Origin: Schistocerca nitens
Taxonomy: Eukaryota; Arthropoda; Insecta; Orthoptera; Acrididae
Assembly: GCF_023898315.1 (NCBI RefSeq)
Contig: NC_064615.1
Span: forward strand, 738,270,950 to 738,334,949
Length of the DNA: 64,000 nt
Direction: 5' to 3'
A program made the translations under genes and the position numbers. This document shows positions 1-10,330 of this stretch, piece by piece (within the stretch, counting starts at the first letter, position 1; the number at the start of each line of letters is the position of its first letter). The notes beneath the pieces were generated by a model. It did not search any database. It was not told where the DNA came from and saw nothing but the letters and a program-made list of their open reading frames with translations.

Positions 1-518
1 ATCGATTTCACTGTTCTGTTTGCTCGACTTCTGTGGCAGCTCTGTGGTGCCACAGGAGTACGATCTCAGGTCAACATCTGTAGCTGGCACACATTACGCG
101 AACCGAATTTCCTGTTTCAGTCCACTGCTATGGACAGTGAGTAAGCAAGGCGCTGTATTTTTAATGAATATTATACTGCTTCCAAAGCACGGAAACAGGA
201 TACAAGCATAAATTAAAAAGTCTGGTGAAAAGCTGACAATATATAATTTTTAAAAGAATCTTTTTAGTTCTCAGTTCTCTGACTTTGTGATCTATTCAAC
301 TTATTCACAAAAGGTTGAGACTCTATCATGACATTTCTCCTAGAGAACCAAATTTTCAAGTCAGGGGATAAAAAACAATCGTTTGAGACTAAATGAAGAG
401 AAACATACTGTTAAAAAGTCAATTCGAATACAAACTGACACATTTTTACCAACAGCACTTTTCTTGTGTCCCAAGCTTGGCTGGTTTCAAAGCACTTCGA
501 ATTTCAAACCCAGGTAGT
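1..518. other. No recognised feature
   Basis: I see no coding similarity, terminal repeat or RNA gene here. The short open frame at 20-211 has no recognisable domain and is probably chance. Confidence 0.5.
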
Positions 519-530
519 AGTTAATCAAAA

Positions 531-734
531 TGTTCAAATGTGTGTGAATTCCTAAGGGGCCAAACTGCTGAGGTCATCGATCCCTAGACTTACACACTAC
601 TTAAACTAACTTACACTAACTTATGCTAAGAACAACACACACAGCCATGCCCGAGGAAGGACTCGAACCTCCGGCGGGAGGGGCCATGCAATCAGTGACA
701 GGGCGCCTCTAACCGCGCGGCCACTTCGCACGGC
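531..734 (-). mobile_element. tRNA-derived SINE, full length, with target-site duplication
   Basis: On the minus strand the element opens with a tRNA-like head: an A-box-like stretch (GGCCGCGCGGTTAGAGGCGC) and, about 35 nt later, a B-box-like GGTTCGAGTCC. A non-tRNA body follows, ending near a CACACATT tail at the low-coordinate end. It is flanked by 12-bp direct repeats differing at one base (519-530 and 735-746, core AGTTAATCA), the signature of LINE-mediated insertion. The body motif CTCGGGCATGG is shared with the SINEs at 27706-27828 and 57393-57590, but head and tail differ, so it belongs to a sister family. It should be transcribed by RNA polymerase III if intact and encodes no protein. 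Confidence 0.85.
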
Positions 735-746
735 AGTTAATCACAA

Positions 747-1581
747 TCGTGTTAGTGACGTTCTGCTTTTTTTAGTAGGCATTATCTATCAGAATTACTG
801 CATAACGCCATCATACTTTCGCTCGACAAAACGGACGTGGTGTTCTTCAGTGAACTATCACATGGTTTTAATTGTTGTTTGGACTCATGGACCAAGTTTC
901 GTCCACGTTCACGAATATGCGCAAGAAACCTTGCAGACTGAGCCTAAACAGTTCCCGGTTCTGTGTTGAAATAGTCTTTTGTCTCCCTTTTTTCTTCAGA
1001 AGTTAGCAATCGCGGCAGCTAATGCATACATGGCGTCACCATGTCCACATTTTCGAGAAGAATGTGGTGTATTGGTCCATTTAAGATACGTCTAATGACA
1101 GGCATTTCGCACGTATTCGTTGTGCGGCCTTCCTTTACCGTACTACGAAGGAGTTCAATGATTTCTTGCTCTAGACTTCAATCGCCCCACCGGAGATCGC
1201 TCCAGCTTTCGTGATTTAACTATTACATTTAATTTTATTCATTCATAAATAAGAAGTCTTAATTGCCAGAAGAGAGCTAGATGAATATAATCCAGTGCGG
1301 GTTTGCTTTGTGTAACTGTCGAATCCTTCAAACGAAAATATTTTGTTTTTCCTTAATTTCCCGCGCCACGTAGCACACTAGCCACTTGAGACGGCTGTCA
1401 ACAAACGGAAGCACGTCTTATCTTCTACAGTTTTCAACAAACATATACACTTCCTGGTCAATATTATCCAGGCAGGCTATGTAATACGGGATTGACCTCC
1501 AGATGTCGCGAGGTGTGGGCTCGACAGTATAGAAGGAGGCGGGGAAAACTGTATTATCAGTAGAGAAGCAGTTACAACATA
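747..1581. other. No recognised gene; possible 5' flank of the Tc1 remnant at its end
   Basis: No convincing reading frame or repeat was identified. The last 90 bases probably include the 5' untranslated part of the Tc1-like remnant that follows, but I could not define its terminal inverted repeat. Confidence 0.4.
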
Positions 1582-2460
1582 ATGGGTCGGTCAGGAGAGC
1601 TCAGTGACTTCGAACGTAGATTAGTCGTTGGATGCCACTTGACAAGTAGACTGTTGGTGATGTGATTGTGAAGTGGAAAAACGAAGGAACAAAGCAAGAC
1701 CAGGCAAAGCAAGACCAGGCAGACTTCATGTTCTGAGTCACAGGGTCCGTCGAGTATTGTGGAGATTGTGGCTAAAATATCGCGTGAAATCAGATGAAAG
1801 TATCACTCGTGAGTTACACAGTGCTACCAACAGTCCAGAAGCTCAATGGCTGTCCGTAGGGTATTAAAGATAATGGAGTTCAGTGGATGAGCAGCTCCTG
1901 ATAAGCCACACATTCTACAGATAGCGATGCCGAGTTGCTGTAAAGAGCGAAGCCACTGGAGAGTGGATGCGAGTGATTAGGAGTTAAGTGATGAATCAGG
2001 CTATACCCTGCGGCAGTCCCATGCAAGCGTTTGGGTTTTGTGAGTCCATATCGTGTTATTTGCCATTGTGTGTAATGCTAACAATGAGGTACGGAGTAGG
2101 TAGTGTTATTGGATAGGGGAGTTTCTCGTCGTTAGGGTGTTGTCTCTTTACTGCGCTTAACAAAACGCTGAATGCGGAAGGATATGAACACATTATAAAG
2201 CGTTGTGTACTGCATACAGTAGAAGAACATTTAGGAGACGATGGCTGATTGTATTAGTATGACAAGAAAGCCAGTCATAAAGCAGCATCTATGAGGAAAT
2301 GGTTTGCAGGCAATAATATTCATGAAATGAACTGGCCTGTCAGTCCCGACCGAACCTAATGGAACAACTCTGGGCCGAGTTACATGTTAGAAAGTCGACT
2401 TCGCTTCAGACCCTAGTATCCAACATCACTAACTTCGATTGCTGAGGAAGCTTTTTTATT
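1582..2460 (+). pseudogene. Tc1-like transposase remnant
   Basis: Translation from the ATG at 1582 begins MGRSGELSDFERRLVVGCHL, the N-terminal helix-turn-helix start typical of one Tc1-like transposase group. After a deletion the frame resumes with VIVKWKNEGT near 1660 and then falls apart. Near 2330-2400 other frames carry the family's C-terminal region around the third catalytic residue (NWPVSPDRT then WNNSGPSYM, corresponding to the WPxxSPDLNPIE block). In the family this enzyme performs DD34E cut-and-paste transposition at TA sites. Stops and frameshifts throughout make it inactive. Inverted repeats were not located, so the outer limits are approximate. Confidence 0.7.
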
Positions 2461-2696
2461 TCAAGATCTTTTACAGAAAGTAACTAGATTTAAAAATTTC
2501 GGTTTGTACATCCCACCTTCAGTTAGCCTCACTTGCATCAAAATAATTACAGAAGGAGTACTAATTTCTAAATTAAAATAGAAGAAACAGCCCATGGCAT
2601 TGACGAAAAGATTGCGTGACATTTCTACATCTACATCTACATGACTACTCTGCAATTCACATTTAAGTGCTTGGCAGAGGGTTCATCGAACCACAA

Positions 2697-3167
2697 TCAT
2701 ACTATCTCACTACCATTCCACTCCCGAAGACCGCGCGGGAGAAACGAACACCTAAACCTTTCTGTTCGAGCTCTGATTTCTCTTATTTTATTTTGATGAT
2801 TATTCCTACCTATGTAGGTTGGGCTCAACAAAATATTTTCGCATTCGGAAGAGAAAGTTGGTGACTGAAATTTCGTAAATAGATCTCGCCGTGACGAAAA
2901 ACGTCTTTGCTTTAATGACTTCCATCCCAACTCGCGTATCATATCTGCCACACTCTCTCCCCTATTACGTGATAATACAAAACGAGCTGCCCTTTTTAGC
3001 ACCCTTTCGATGTCCTCCGTCAATCCCACATGGTAAGGATCCCACACCGCGGAGCAATATTCTAACAGAGGACGAACGAGTGTAGTGTAAGCTATCTCTT
3101 TAGTGGACTTGTTGCATCTTCTAAGTGTCCTGCCAATGAAACGCAACCTTTGGTTCGCCTTCCCCAC
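2697..3167 (-). pseudogene. CR1 reverse transcriptase, C-terminal fragment
   Basis: This 156-codon frame contains TKEIAYTTLVRPLLEYCSAVWDPY, here cited as the TLVRPLLEYC and VWDPY blocks diagnostic of the RT thumb/connection of CR1-like LINEs, then an IERVLKRAARFV stretch and a conserved C-terminal FLPRGLREWN. The catalytic palm (FADD) is not in this fragment. In a complete element the enzyme would copy its own RNA at a nicked target. The frame ends close to the element's 3' terminus, as expected. Confidence 0.85.
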
Positions 3168-3409
3168 AATATTATCTATGTGGTCTTTCCAACTGAAGTT
3201 GTTCGTAATTTTTACACCCAGGTACTTGACAGGTTGAATTGACAGCCTTGAGAATTGTACTATTTATCGAGTAATCGAATTCCAACGGATTTCTTTTGGA
3301 ACTCATGTGGATCACCTCACACTTTTCGATGTTCCTTGATCGAACCACGTCCTGTATTTGCCATGCACTCTTTGAGATTGCAGCCCACCCCGTACTTTCC
3401 CGAGGCCTT

Positions 3410-3916
3410 CTAACCTAAAAAACCGCCCAGTCCACGCCACACAGCCTCCGCTACCCGTGTAGCCGCCAGCTGAGGGTAGTGAACTCCTGACCTATTCAGC
3501 GGAACCCGAAACCCCACCACCCTATGGCGCAAGTCAAGGAATCTGCAGCCAACACGGTCGCAAAACCGTCTGAGCCTCTGATTCAGACCCTCCACCCGGC
3601 TCTGCACCGAAGGTCCGCAGTCGGTTCTGTCAACGATACTGCAGATGGTGAGCTCTGCCTTCATCTCGTAAGCAAGACCGGCAGCCTTCACCAAATCAGA
3701 TAGCCGCTGGAATCCAGAGATAATTTCCTCAGATCCAAAGCGACACACTTCATTAGTGCCGACATGTGCCACCACCTGCAGCTGGCTGCACCCTATGCTC
3801 TTCATGACATCCGGAAGGACCCTTTCCACATCAGGAATGACTCCACCCGGAATGCACACTGAGTACACACTGGATTTCTTCCCCTCCTTAGCCGCCATAT
3901 CCCTAAGGGGCCCCAT
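3410..3916 (-). pseudogene. CR1 ORF1, esterase-like (SGNH) domain fragment
   Basis: The 168-codon frame reads through PGGVIPDVERVLPDVMKS, then VVAHVGTNEV, and ends with a conserved RSGVHYPQLAATRVAEAVWR. This layout matches the SGNH-hydrolase-like domain found in ORF1 of many CR1/L2 elements: the GTNE block is the esterase Asn block, and the late GVHY block holds the His of the catalytic region. The N-terminal part carrying the nucleophile Ser block is degraded beyond 3916, where other frames continue to about 4060. The annotated ATG is arbitrary within a larger broken ORF. Confidence 0.75.
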
Positions 3917-4060
3917 TACGCGCCTAAAGCAAATGGTGAACGAAACCCACGAAAAATCTCTGTCAACAAGGTCGCACTGTCATCTGCACACACTTCCTAC
4001 TGTATCCAGACGTGTCTCGCAACATGTCAGCCATAGTCACTTCTAAAATCCCAGTAGAGT

Positions 4061-4859
4061 ACCTGGAGGGGCAATATGCAGCAATCTCAGCTGCTCTAAT
4101 CATGTAGGCCACATGGTCGTTCTTGCAGCTTTCTCTTCCCTAGCAGGTCCCCGTGCTTAGACAGTGATACCAAAGGCAGGCGAAGGTTCGATTCCGAGTT
4201 GCGACTTCCTGCATGGAATGGACCACATGAACTGCCCCGTAATTATTATTTTATGTTTTACCCATACTGGTGAACGCACTTAACCTGTGAACTGTCCATA
4301 CACAGTAGTTCATTGTATGAATAATTTTCATTAGTTCCCATAAAGTAAATGTTTAATATCAAATTTGTTGCTCAGATGATCTATGAAACATGATAATGGA
4401 AGAATACTACTGCTTCTTGTCAAGTTGGTCAATGCGGTGAGATAACAACAATACGAAAATGATAGATTGCAACTCACCATTTGGAGGAGGCGTCGAGACG
4501 GAGTCGGATACGGTACAAAGATTGCTAAACATTTCGCTTTCGTGGTGAGTAGCATTTTACCCTTTCCATATCGTCGTTATTCCATCCAGGACTTTCCACT
4601 GTCTGACAATACGATGAGAATAACTTAACAGTTTCTTGCTTAGAGAAAGGTAATTTCTTCGTGTCTCTTACGCACCGGCGGATCAAATTCACAGCAACAG
4701 GGATCCCGAACTACAGACGTAAACACGTAACTTAATATATCCCACAATCTCGACCTTATAAGTGATAAAGCGATGGTAATACATTACGTGGTGCTAATGA
4801 CATTAATAACCAACTAATGTGGTACCAAAACTTCGAGCTATCAAACGCTCAAAATTGTG
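4061..4859. other. Mostly unassigned; short inverted pair resembling Penelope termini
   Basis: No gene seen. Bases 4455-4481 and 4541-4566 are near inverse copies of a short sequence built around TGGTGAGTAGCA, which I associate with the end of the Penelope-like family present at 48.3-50.1 kb. The 60 bases between them are unassigned. Confidence 0.35.
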
Positions 4860-4989
4860 AGGGATGGAAAAGACCCGTCTTGGTTCGACAGCCAAGTTGA
4901 AAGCTGCTACGAAAATAAAGAGAGCTTCACTGCAAGTTTAAACGGAGCCATAGGCTCGCAGACAAACAAAAATTAAACGAAGTTAAAAT

Positions 4990-5409
4990 TTGCTTAGGAG
5001 AGCCATGTGCGCAGCGTTCAGCGAACTCGAAGGTAAAATTCTGTCTACTGGCTTGACAGAAAATCCTAAGAAGTTTTGGTCTTATGTTAAATCAGTAAAC
5101 GGATCAAAGACATCTGCCCCGACACTCTGTGACCAAAAAGCCACTGAAACGGAAGACGACACCGAGAAGGTCGAAATACTAAACGTCTTCTTCCAAAACT
5201 ATTTTAGACAGGAAGATGGCACTATGGTCCCTCCTTCAAATCGTCGCACGAACGACAAAATGGCTGATTTCGAAATAACTGACCGTGGGATAGAAAAGCA
5301 ACTGAAATCACCCAACAGAGGGAAGGCCACTGGATCTGACGGGGTACCAAAACGATTCTACGTAGAGTATCCGAAAGAACTTGCCTCTCTTCCAGTTAGT
5401 GTACCGTAG
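4990..5409 (+). pseudogene. CR1 ORF2, linker and RT fingers fragment
   Basis: The 139-codon frame has the CR1 linker signature NPKKFWSYVKS about 28 residues in, then a NVFFQNYF block, and NRGKATGSDGVP, the first conserved RT block (K-A-x-G-P/S-D-G). It stops at TAG 5407 while similarity continues in other frames downstream. The upstream frames from 4860 also match (KDPSWF), so the ATG is not a true start. Confidence 0.8.
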
Positions 5410-6093
5410 ATCGCTGGAGGAGCAAAAGGATAGGTCATTCCGATTCCCAAGAAGGGTCGTCGAACAGATGCCAAAACTATAGCCCTATATCTCGTCCGCC
5501 GGTCAGTTGTAAAATTTTGGAGCATGATTTACGCTCGTGTATTATGACGTTTCTGGAGACCGAATACCTCCTCTTTAGGAAACACCATGGGTTCCGTAAA
5601 CAACGATCTTGTGTAACCAGGCTCATTCTCTTCGTCTACGAGACCGAGAAGACGGTAGATACCGCTCCTAGATAGATGCTGTGTTCCTTGACTTGCGAAG
5701 GCTTTTAGCGGATGATGCGTTGTATGCAGAGAAGTCGCAATACTACAACACCATAGCGAAAGGCAGGAAGACCTGCAAAAACTGACGCTATGTGTAGGAT
5801 TGGCGATTGACCCTCAACATAAACAAAGGACGTATTGCGAATACATAGAAAGACCATTTATTGTACGATTACACAGTTACAGAAAATCATTGGAAGCAGT
5901 CACACCTATAAAATATGTTGTAGTATTTGTATAGAATGATTTTAAGTGGAACGATTGCATAAAACTAATCGCAGGTAAGGCAAGTTCCAGACTATGTTTC
6001 ATTGCAGAATCCACAGGAAGTGTAGCCCATCAACAAAGGAGATAGCTTACAAAACCCTCGTTTGGCCAGTACTTGAATATTGCTCGTCAATAT

Positions 6094-6372
6094 GCAAAGG
6101 AGCCCATACCTATGGACAAGGGGAGCCGTGCGCCCCCCCCCCCCCCCCCTACCTCCTAGCTCTCAGGAAAATGAAAAAATATAGCGTAGTCAGGTGTTTT
6201 CCTTTCAAGAAAATGATTTAATGTCGGCATTACCCAAGTTTTTAACAGGGTAGAGAGTGGAACCTTTTTGTGGCTCCTTACAAGTCGCCAGTCGTTTTCC
6301 AAAATATTAAAAACACTCCATACCCTCAGATCTAGTTTCCAGCCCCATACAAACTATCGTATGGGCGCGCTT
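6094..6372. mobile_element. Nonautonomous TIR element (MITE) with 8-bp target duplication
   Basis: This 279-bp block splits the CR1 RT frame. It is flanked by GTCAATAT (6086-6093) and GTCAGTAT (6373-6380), an 8-bp duplication with one mismatch. Its termini share an inverted GCCCATAC block. An uninterrupted C tract lies at about 6131-6149. An 8-bp duplication suits hAT-type elements, but the terminal sequence is too diverged for me to name the superfamily. No coding capacity. Confidence 0.55.
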
Positions 6373-6597
6373 GTCAGTATTGGGTCTGCACCAGATAGGA
6401 TGTTAGAGGAAACAGAGAAGATCCAAAGAAGAGTAGCGCACTTTGTTACAGCTTCATTTAGTAATCACGAAAGCGTCAGAGAGATGATGCCCCATCTCCA
6501 GTGGCAGAGGCTACAAGAGAGGCTTTCTGCAAGACTTTGTGGTGTATTGTTAAAGTTCCGAGAGCGTACGTTGCCAGAAAAGTCAACAAAAATGTAG
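6373..6597 (+). pseudogene. CR1 reverse transcriptase, C-terminal fragment
   Basis: Downstream of the MITE, the frame carries IQRRVAHFVTASFSNHESV and LQWQRLQERLSARL, the C-terminal CR1 RT region also seen at 18.9 and 21.9 kb. It is followed by a short 3' UTR with GAAGTACCCTGCACCATG and then the TAGATG-type 3' end. The open frame begins upstream at 6268 inside the MITE, so its N-terminal 35 codons are not CR1. Confidence 0.75.
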
Positions 6598-6847
6598 CTC
6601 TCTCCTACATACATCTCGCGAAAAATCCACGAAGCCCTCACAGAGGCTGATCATCACTCATTCTTCCTGTGAATCATTCACGACTGTAACAGGAAAGGGG
6701 GGAAGTACCCTGCACCATGTACCGCAATATGACTTGCGGAGTATAGATGTAGATGTAGCTGTCGCATATCATCATCTACTAAAGTAGACAGTGTTGCTAC
6801 TTCCAGTGGTAGTCCGCTAATACAAAAGTGAGTAGTATTGAGCATTG

Positions 6848-7271
6848 TATGTAGGTATTGTATGTTAACCGGGAACCTAGAAACGACGTAGAGGCTCCGT
6901 CCTCGCCACAGCCGCAGTGGTCCACAACCCCACGACGACTACCGCAGTCCACTTCACCCCCCCCCCCCCCCCGTCGCCCCACACCGAATCCAGGGTTATT
7001 GTGCGGTTCGGCCCCGGTGGATGGAGGTGTACGCGTACGTGGAGAACTTGTTTGCGCAGCAATCGCCGACATAGTGTAACTGAGGTGGAATAATGGGAAT
7101 CAGCCCGCAAGCGCCGAGGCAGATGAAAAACCGCCGAAAAACCATCCACAGACTGACCGGCTCACTGGGCCTCGACACAAGTCCGCCGGGCGGATTCGTG
7201 CTGGGGACCAGGCGCTCCTTCCCACTCCAGAAAGCCGTGCGTTAGACCGCTCGGCTAACCGGGCGGGCTTA
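6848..7271 (-). mobile_element. Long tRNA-headed SINE, with target-site duplication
   Basis: On the minus strand it begins with GCCCGCCCGGTTAGCCGAGC, an A-box-like tRNA head, followed by a B-box-like CACGAATCC, then a 350-bp body with a poly-G run (the C tract at about 6957-6972) and a tail of ACATACAATAC units. Flanking duplications TATTGAGCATTG (6836-6847) and TATTGAGCAATG (7272-7283) differ at one base. Its G+C-rich body stands out sharply from the surrounding A+T-rich DNA. Several open frames run through it, but they are by-products of its base composition. Confidence 0.8.
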
Positions 7272-7507
7272 TATTGAGCAATGTTGGCACATCAGTTAAA
7301 ATAAAAATTTCGTACGGTACGGTGGTTATCGCTCCGAATGACAGCTTGGCTTATGTGAATAAATTAATACATAACTGGTGCAATCCGCGTGTTTTACAAT
7401 TAGAAGTTTGAAAGTGGAGATTAGAATAACTTTCTGTATTGCCTACGTGACCCTTGATAGGAAAATGAAGGAAACTATAATATACTCATGTGTTCATAGT
7501 GTTAAAG

Positions 7508-7736
7508 CAGGGGCGTACAAGCCGTGGCCCGCAGGTCGTATGCGGCCCAAGGCAAGTATTAATGTGGCACAATTTCAATCTATGACTCCCGCCGCACAAA
7601 GTAATTCTCTCGGTGGTCCATCCCAAATTTTTTTCGCGCTGGTTGTTATTCTTAAGTACAGTATATGTTGTGCGGCACGAAAATACTCGCCTTCCTCCAT
7701 TGTGGCCTAAATAAGCTGAAAGGTTGGACACCCCTG
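7508..7736. mobile_element. hAT-like MITE
   Basis: The 229-bp element starts CAGGGGCGTACAAGCC and ends with the inverse of CAGGGGTGTCCAACCT, terminal inverted repeats of the CAGGGGTGTCCAA type known from Charlie-like hAT elements. Internal GCGGCCC motifs near both ends also fit. The adjacent 8-mers (7500-7507 and 7737-7744) agree at only a few positions, so the target duplication has decayed or the ends are off by a base or two. No transposase. Confidence 0.65.
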
Positions 7737-8689
7737 GTCCAACGCAACCCTTTGTTGCTTGGAGACATTTAGTTAGTAAGTTTCCCTTTGAAGTTTCCAA
7801 CAGGTCCCGCAAAGAAGGTGCCTACGGTAAATAGTGTAGCTGTCTTGTTTGTTACGTTGATTAAACCACTGAATAACGTCGAAATACGAAAGTTTAGGCC
7901 TAACTGAGAGTCAGTTGACTTGTTTTCGGACTCCGATTTAATTTTTACTTTTAGAGGTTGTTTCTTTATTCTTCTTCGCGTAAAAGATGGAAAATAGTTA
8001 CAGGCTCTTGACCTCAAGTGTTTAGTCCAGTTTAATTAAATTACTCGTTAACAGCGTATTGTATCTATTGGAACAGAAGCGATGCACCCCTAAATGTAGT
8101 GGCGAAGTGACTGATTCGAAATTTTTATTTTACGTCACTTAGGATTCGAATCAAACACTAGAAAATGGAATGCAACCTAAATCTTAGGTCCCGTAAAATA
8201 AAACGTTTGAAACACAGGTGAAATAAAAAAATTAAGTAAATAAAAATTGTATTGTATAATATTTTGAGTCTGTACTCTTCAGCAGCATAAAAAGCGCCAA
8301 ATGCAGTGAAAGGTGCTTATAATGTCTTCTTCACGTGCGTGTTTGTAGCAACTCCAAACACTTAAAATATAGCTCCAGAAGCGAAACAGTAATCCTTTGC
8401 TACACATAGAGCCATGAAGGTGTTTCCTTTTAGAGGAGCCTGAACGATGAATAAAATGATATGCTTTCAGTTGTATTGCATATCGTACAGTATCTAACTC
8501 CCTTAGCATCGTAGTAACTCAGCAAACATGCCAGACAGCTCACTGAATAATTTATTAACGAAATGCACCATCTGAATACGGTAATTATATGGACACTTAG
8601 GATTGGAGCACACTGTTGGTAACTTTTCGACCTTGGAACTGCTTCTTCTCATTGAAGAAGGTGCCCAATCGAAACTGAAATTGATTTAT
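7737..8689. other. No recognised feature
   Basis: Short open frames on both strands lack recognisable domains. Nothing else supported. Confidence 0.4.
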
Positions 8690-10330
8690 TTGCTTGCAGA
8701 CAACTGCGATGTTGTATAAGGCACCACAGTACATACATAATTATACAGATGTCAACATATATAAAAAATGCTACATAAATATTGCTTATCATATAATTCG
8801 ATTTATAGATTATCACATGTGTTGTTACATAGATTATGTAGGCTACATATAAGGTTGTATTTACAATCACATTAATAGTAGTTCATCATTTTTTTCATTA
8901 CATATAAATTCATTTGTGTTATAAACTGCTTTTTCTCTCAGCCATGTCTGCACCACCATTTTACATTTATTTTCATGTGATTCCCTTGTGCTATAAGGTA
9001 CACTGTTGAAAAATATTTTGCCAGCTATTTCTGACTTAACTTAATCTAGTCCAAGGAATGTATAGTAAGTTACTATTTCTGATATCATATAAGTGCACAT
9101 GTTACCTACTTTCTTACTCTTGGACATTCTGTTTAGCATACATAAGTACCGTGAGTATGGAAAGGCTGGTGACTGTTACATATCTTATGTCCAACAAAGT
9201 ACTGTTTACAAGAAGTTAATTTTCTTTATCCAAATATACATTTGATGACTTTCCTCTGCCAAATAAAGACCTCTTGCCTCAGCAGAGATTCTCCAAAATT
9301 AGTGTCCTACGACATATGTGTGTGTATGGAAAAGGGCATAGTATTCCATAAGCATGAGCTTTGTACTCACACAATCCTTCAGTTTGCCTAAGATATATAA
9401 AACTTTTGCCAGTTTACTGCAGAGCTTTTGTGTGTGGGTGTTCCAGCATAATTTATTCTCAAGATTTGTGCCTAAAAGCTTTACTGAGTGATTTTCTCCA
9501 TTATTATTATTTCTAAAAGAAAAGAGGATATGTTCAATTGTGCTATTATTTGATGTCACCCTATTTTTCTGGAACCACTGAGGTGCCTTTCCCACCACAG
9601 AGTTGTTAATTTGTTTGACACCATTCACATCATTATGTGATGTGATAAAAGTTGTGTCATCAGCATAAATCAAAGGTTTATAAGGTAGTAAGTTAGAGAG
9701 GTCAGTCACACAGACAGTAAATAACATAGGTCACAGCAAGGAGCCTTGTGAGACTGTATTTTATTTTCAGAAGATCAGATTTATTATTTGAATTTAAAAC
9801 AACCTTCTCATTTTTATTTGCCAAATATGATTTCAAAATGATAGTTCTGGTTTAGTTATTCCATGTATTTCAAGTTTCTTAATCAAAATGGTATGTGAGA
9901 CAGTGTGAAATGCAATAACGAGATCTACTAGAGTGGCATATGTGCTGCCTATTTTCATATCCATGTTGTACTGATAATACAACTTCTTGTACTGCATTAA
10001 TTATTGATAGCTCACACCTGACTCATATTTGTTGAGTAAGTTGTTTCACTCAAAAAAATCATTTAATTGGTCTTTCATTAATGTTTTGATAATTTTCAAG
10101 ATTATTGGTACTATCGCTATGGATCTGTAACCTTGGGGTGAATTTCTGTTTCTTTTTGTATGTGGGCAAGACAGTTGTCAGTTTCAGACAGTTCGAAAAT
10201 ATTCCCGCTAATTCAGGGTTAACCTGACTCCATTGACAGAGCAGTTTTGAAAGAACTGTGACACAAGCCCAAACAACAGGGGACTGGTATACTAGAGCAT
10301 GCATTAATACTATGAAGTGGTGCATTGATA
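8690..10330 (-). mobile_element. Jockey/CR1-superfamily LINE, 5'-truncated
   Basis: Minus-strand translation, from high to low coordinate, gives RT fingers (VLPTYKK near 10170), an FDxVSH-type region near 9900, GSLL near 9745, the catalytic YADDTTF at about 9659-9640, then the thumb and a C-terminal region with ILENL near 9290. The 3' UTR runs into A+T-rich DNA near 8690. Several stops break the frame. The C-terminal layout matches the LINEs at 18967-21904 and 33232-42385, so the three probably share a clade; I cannot fix the clade name by eye. Confidence 0.75.
9299..9727 (-). pseudogene. LINE reverse transcriptase palm fragment (YADD)
   Basis: The 142-codon frame begins MLFTVCVTDLSNLL, the stretch just upstream of the catalytic YADDTTF box, which is intact. 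It continues with a KxxQWFQKN block, VKLLGTNLENKLCWN (the FLG-type block before the thumb) and a conserved MEYYALFHTHT. Only the first of the RT catalytic Asp residues lies outside this fragment, upstream in another frame. An isolated open remnant of a dead element. Confidence 0.8.

Larger units (their letters stand above)
2623..4060 (-). mobile_element. CR1-clade LINE, internally deleted (ORF1 joined to RT 3' end)
   Basis: The low-coordinate end carries the element's 3' terminus with TCTACA repeats (2624-2642). Reading the minus strand, 3370 down to 2697 encodes the C-terminal part of a CR1-type reverse transcriptase, and 4060 down to 3410 encodes the ORF1 esterase-like domain. The endonuclease and most of the RT that should lie between are missing, with the junction near 3370-3410. 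A frameshift interrupts the RT around 3200. It resembles the copies at 4860-6768, 27440-30880 and 55912-58085. Confidence 0.8.
4860..6768 (+). mobile_element. CR1-clade LINE, degenerate, interrupted by a 279-bp insert
   Basis: Plus-strand translation shows the linker and RT fingers (4990-5409), RT palm fragments with IPIPKKGRRT near 5440 and FRKQ-type blocks near 5590, the RT C-terminus (5994-6098 and 6373-6597), and a 3' end carrying TAGATG repeats at 6744-6760. Many stops and shifts are present. A separate insert occupies 6094-6372. The 5' half of the element (ORF1, endonuclease) is absent, so this is a 5'-truncated copy. Confidence 0.8.

Noticed and set aside
6877-7178. Several overlapping 60-90 codon frames on both strands near 7 kb
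   Set aside because: They lie inside the G+C-rich SINE at 6848-7271 and have no consistent similarity; base composition alone keeps them open.
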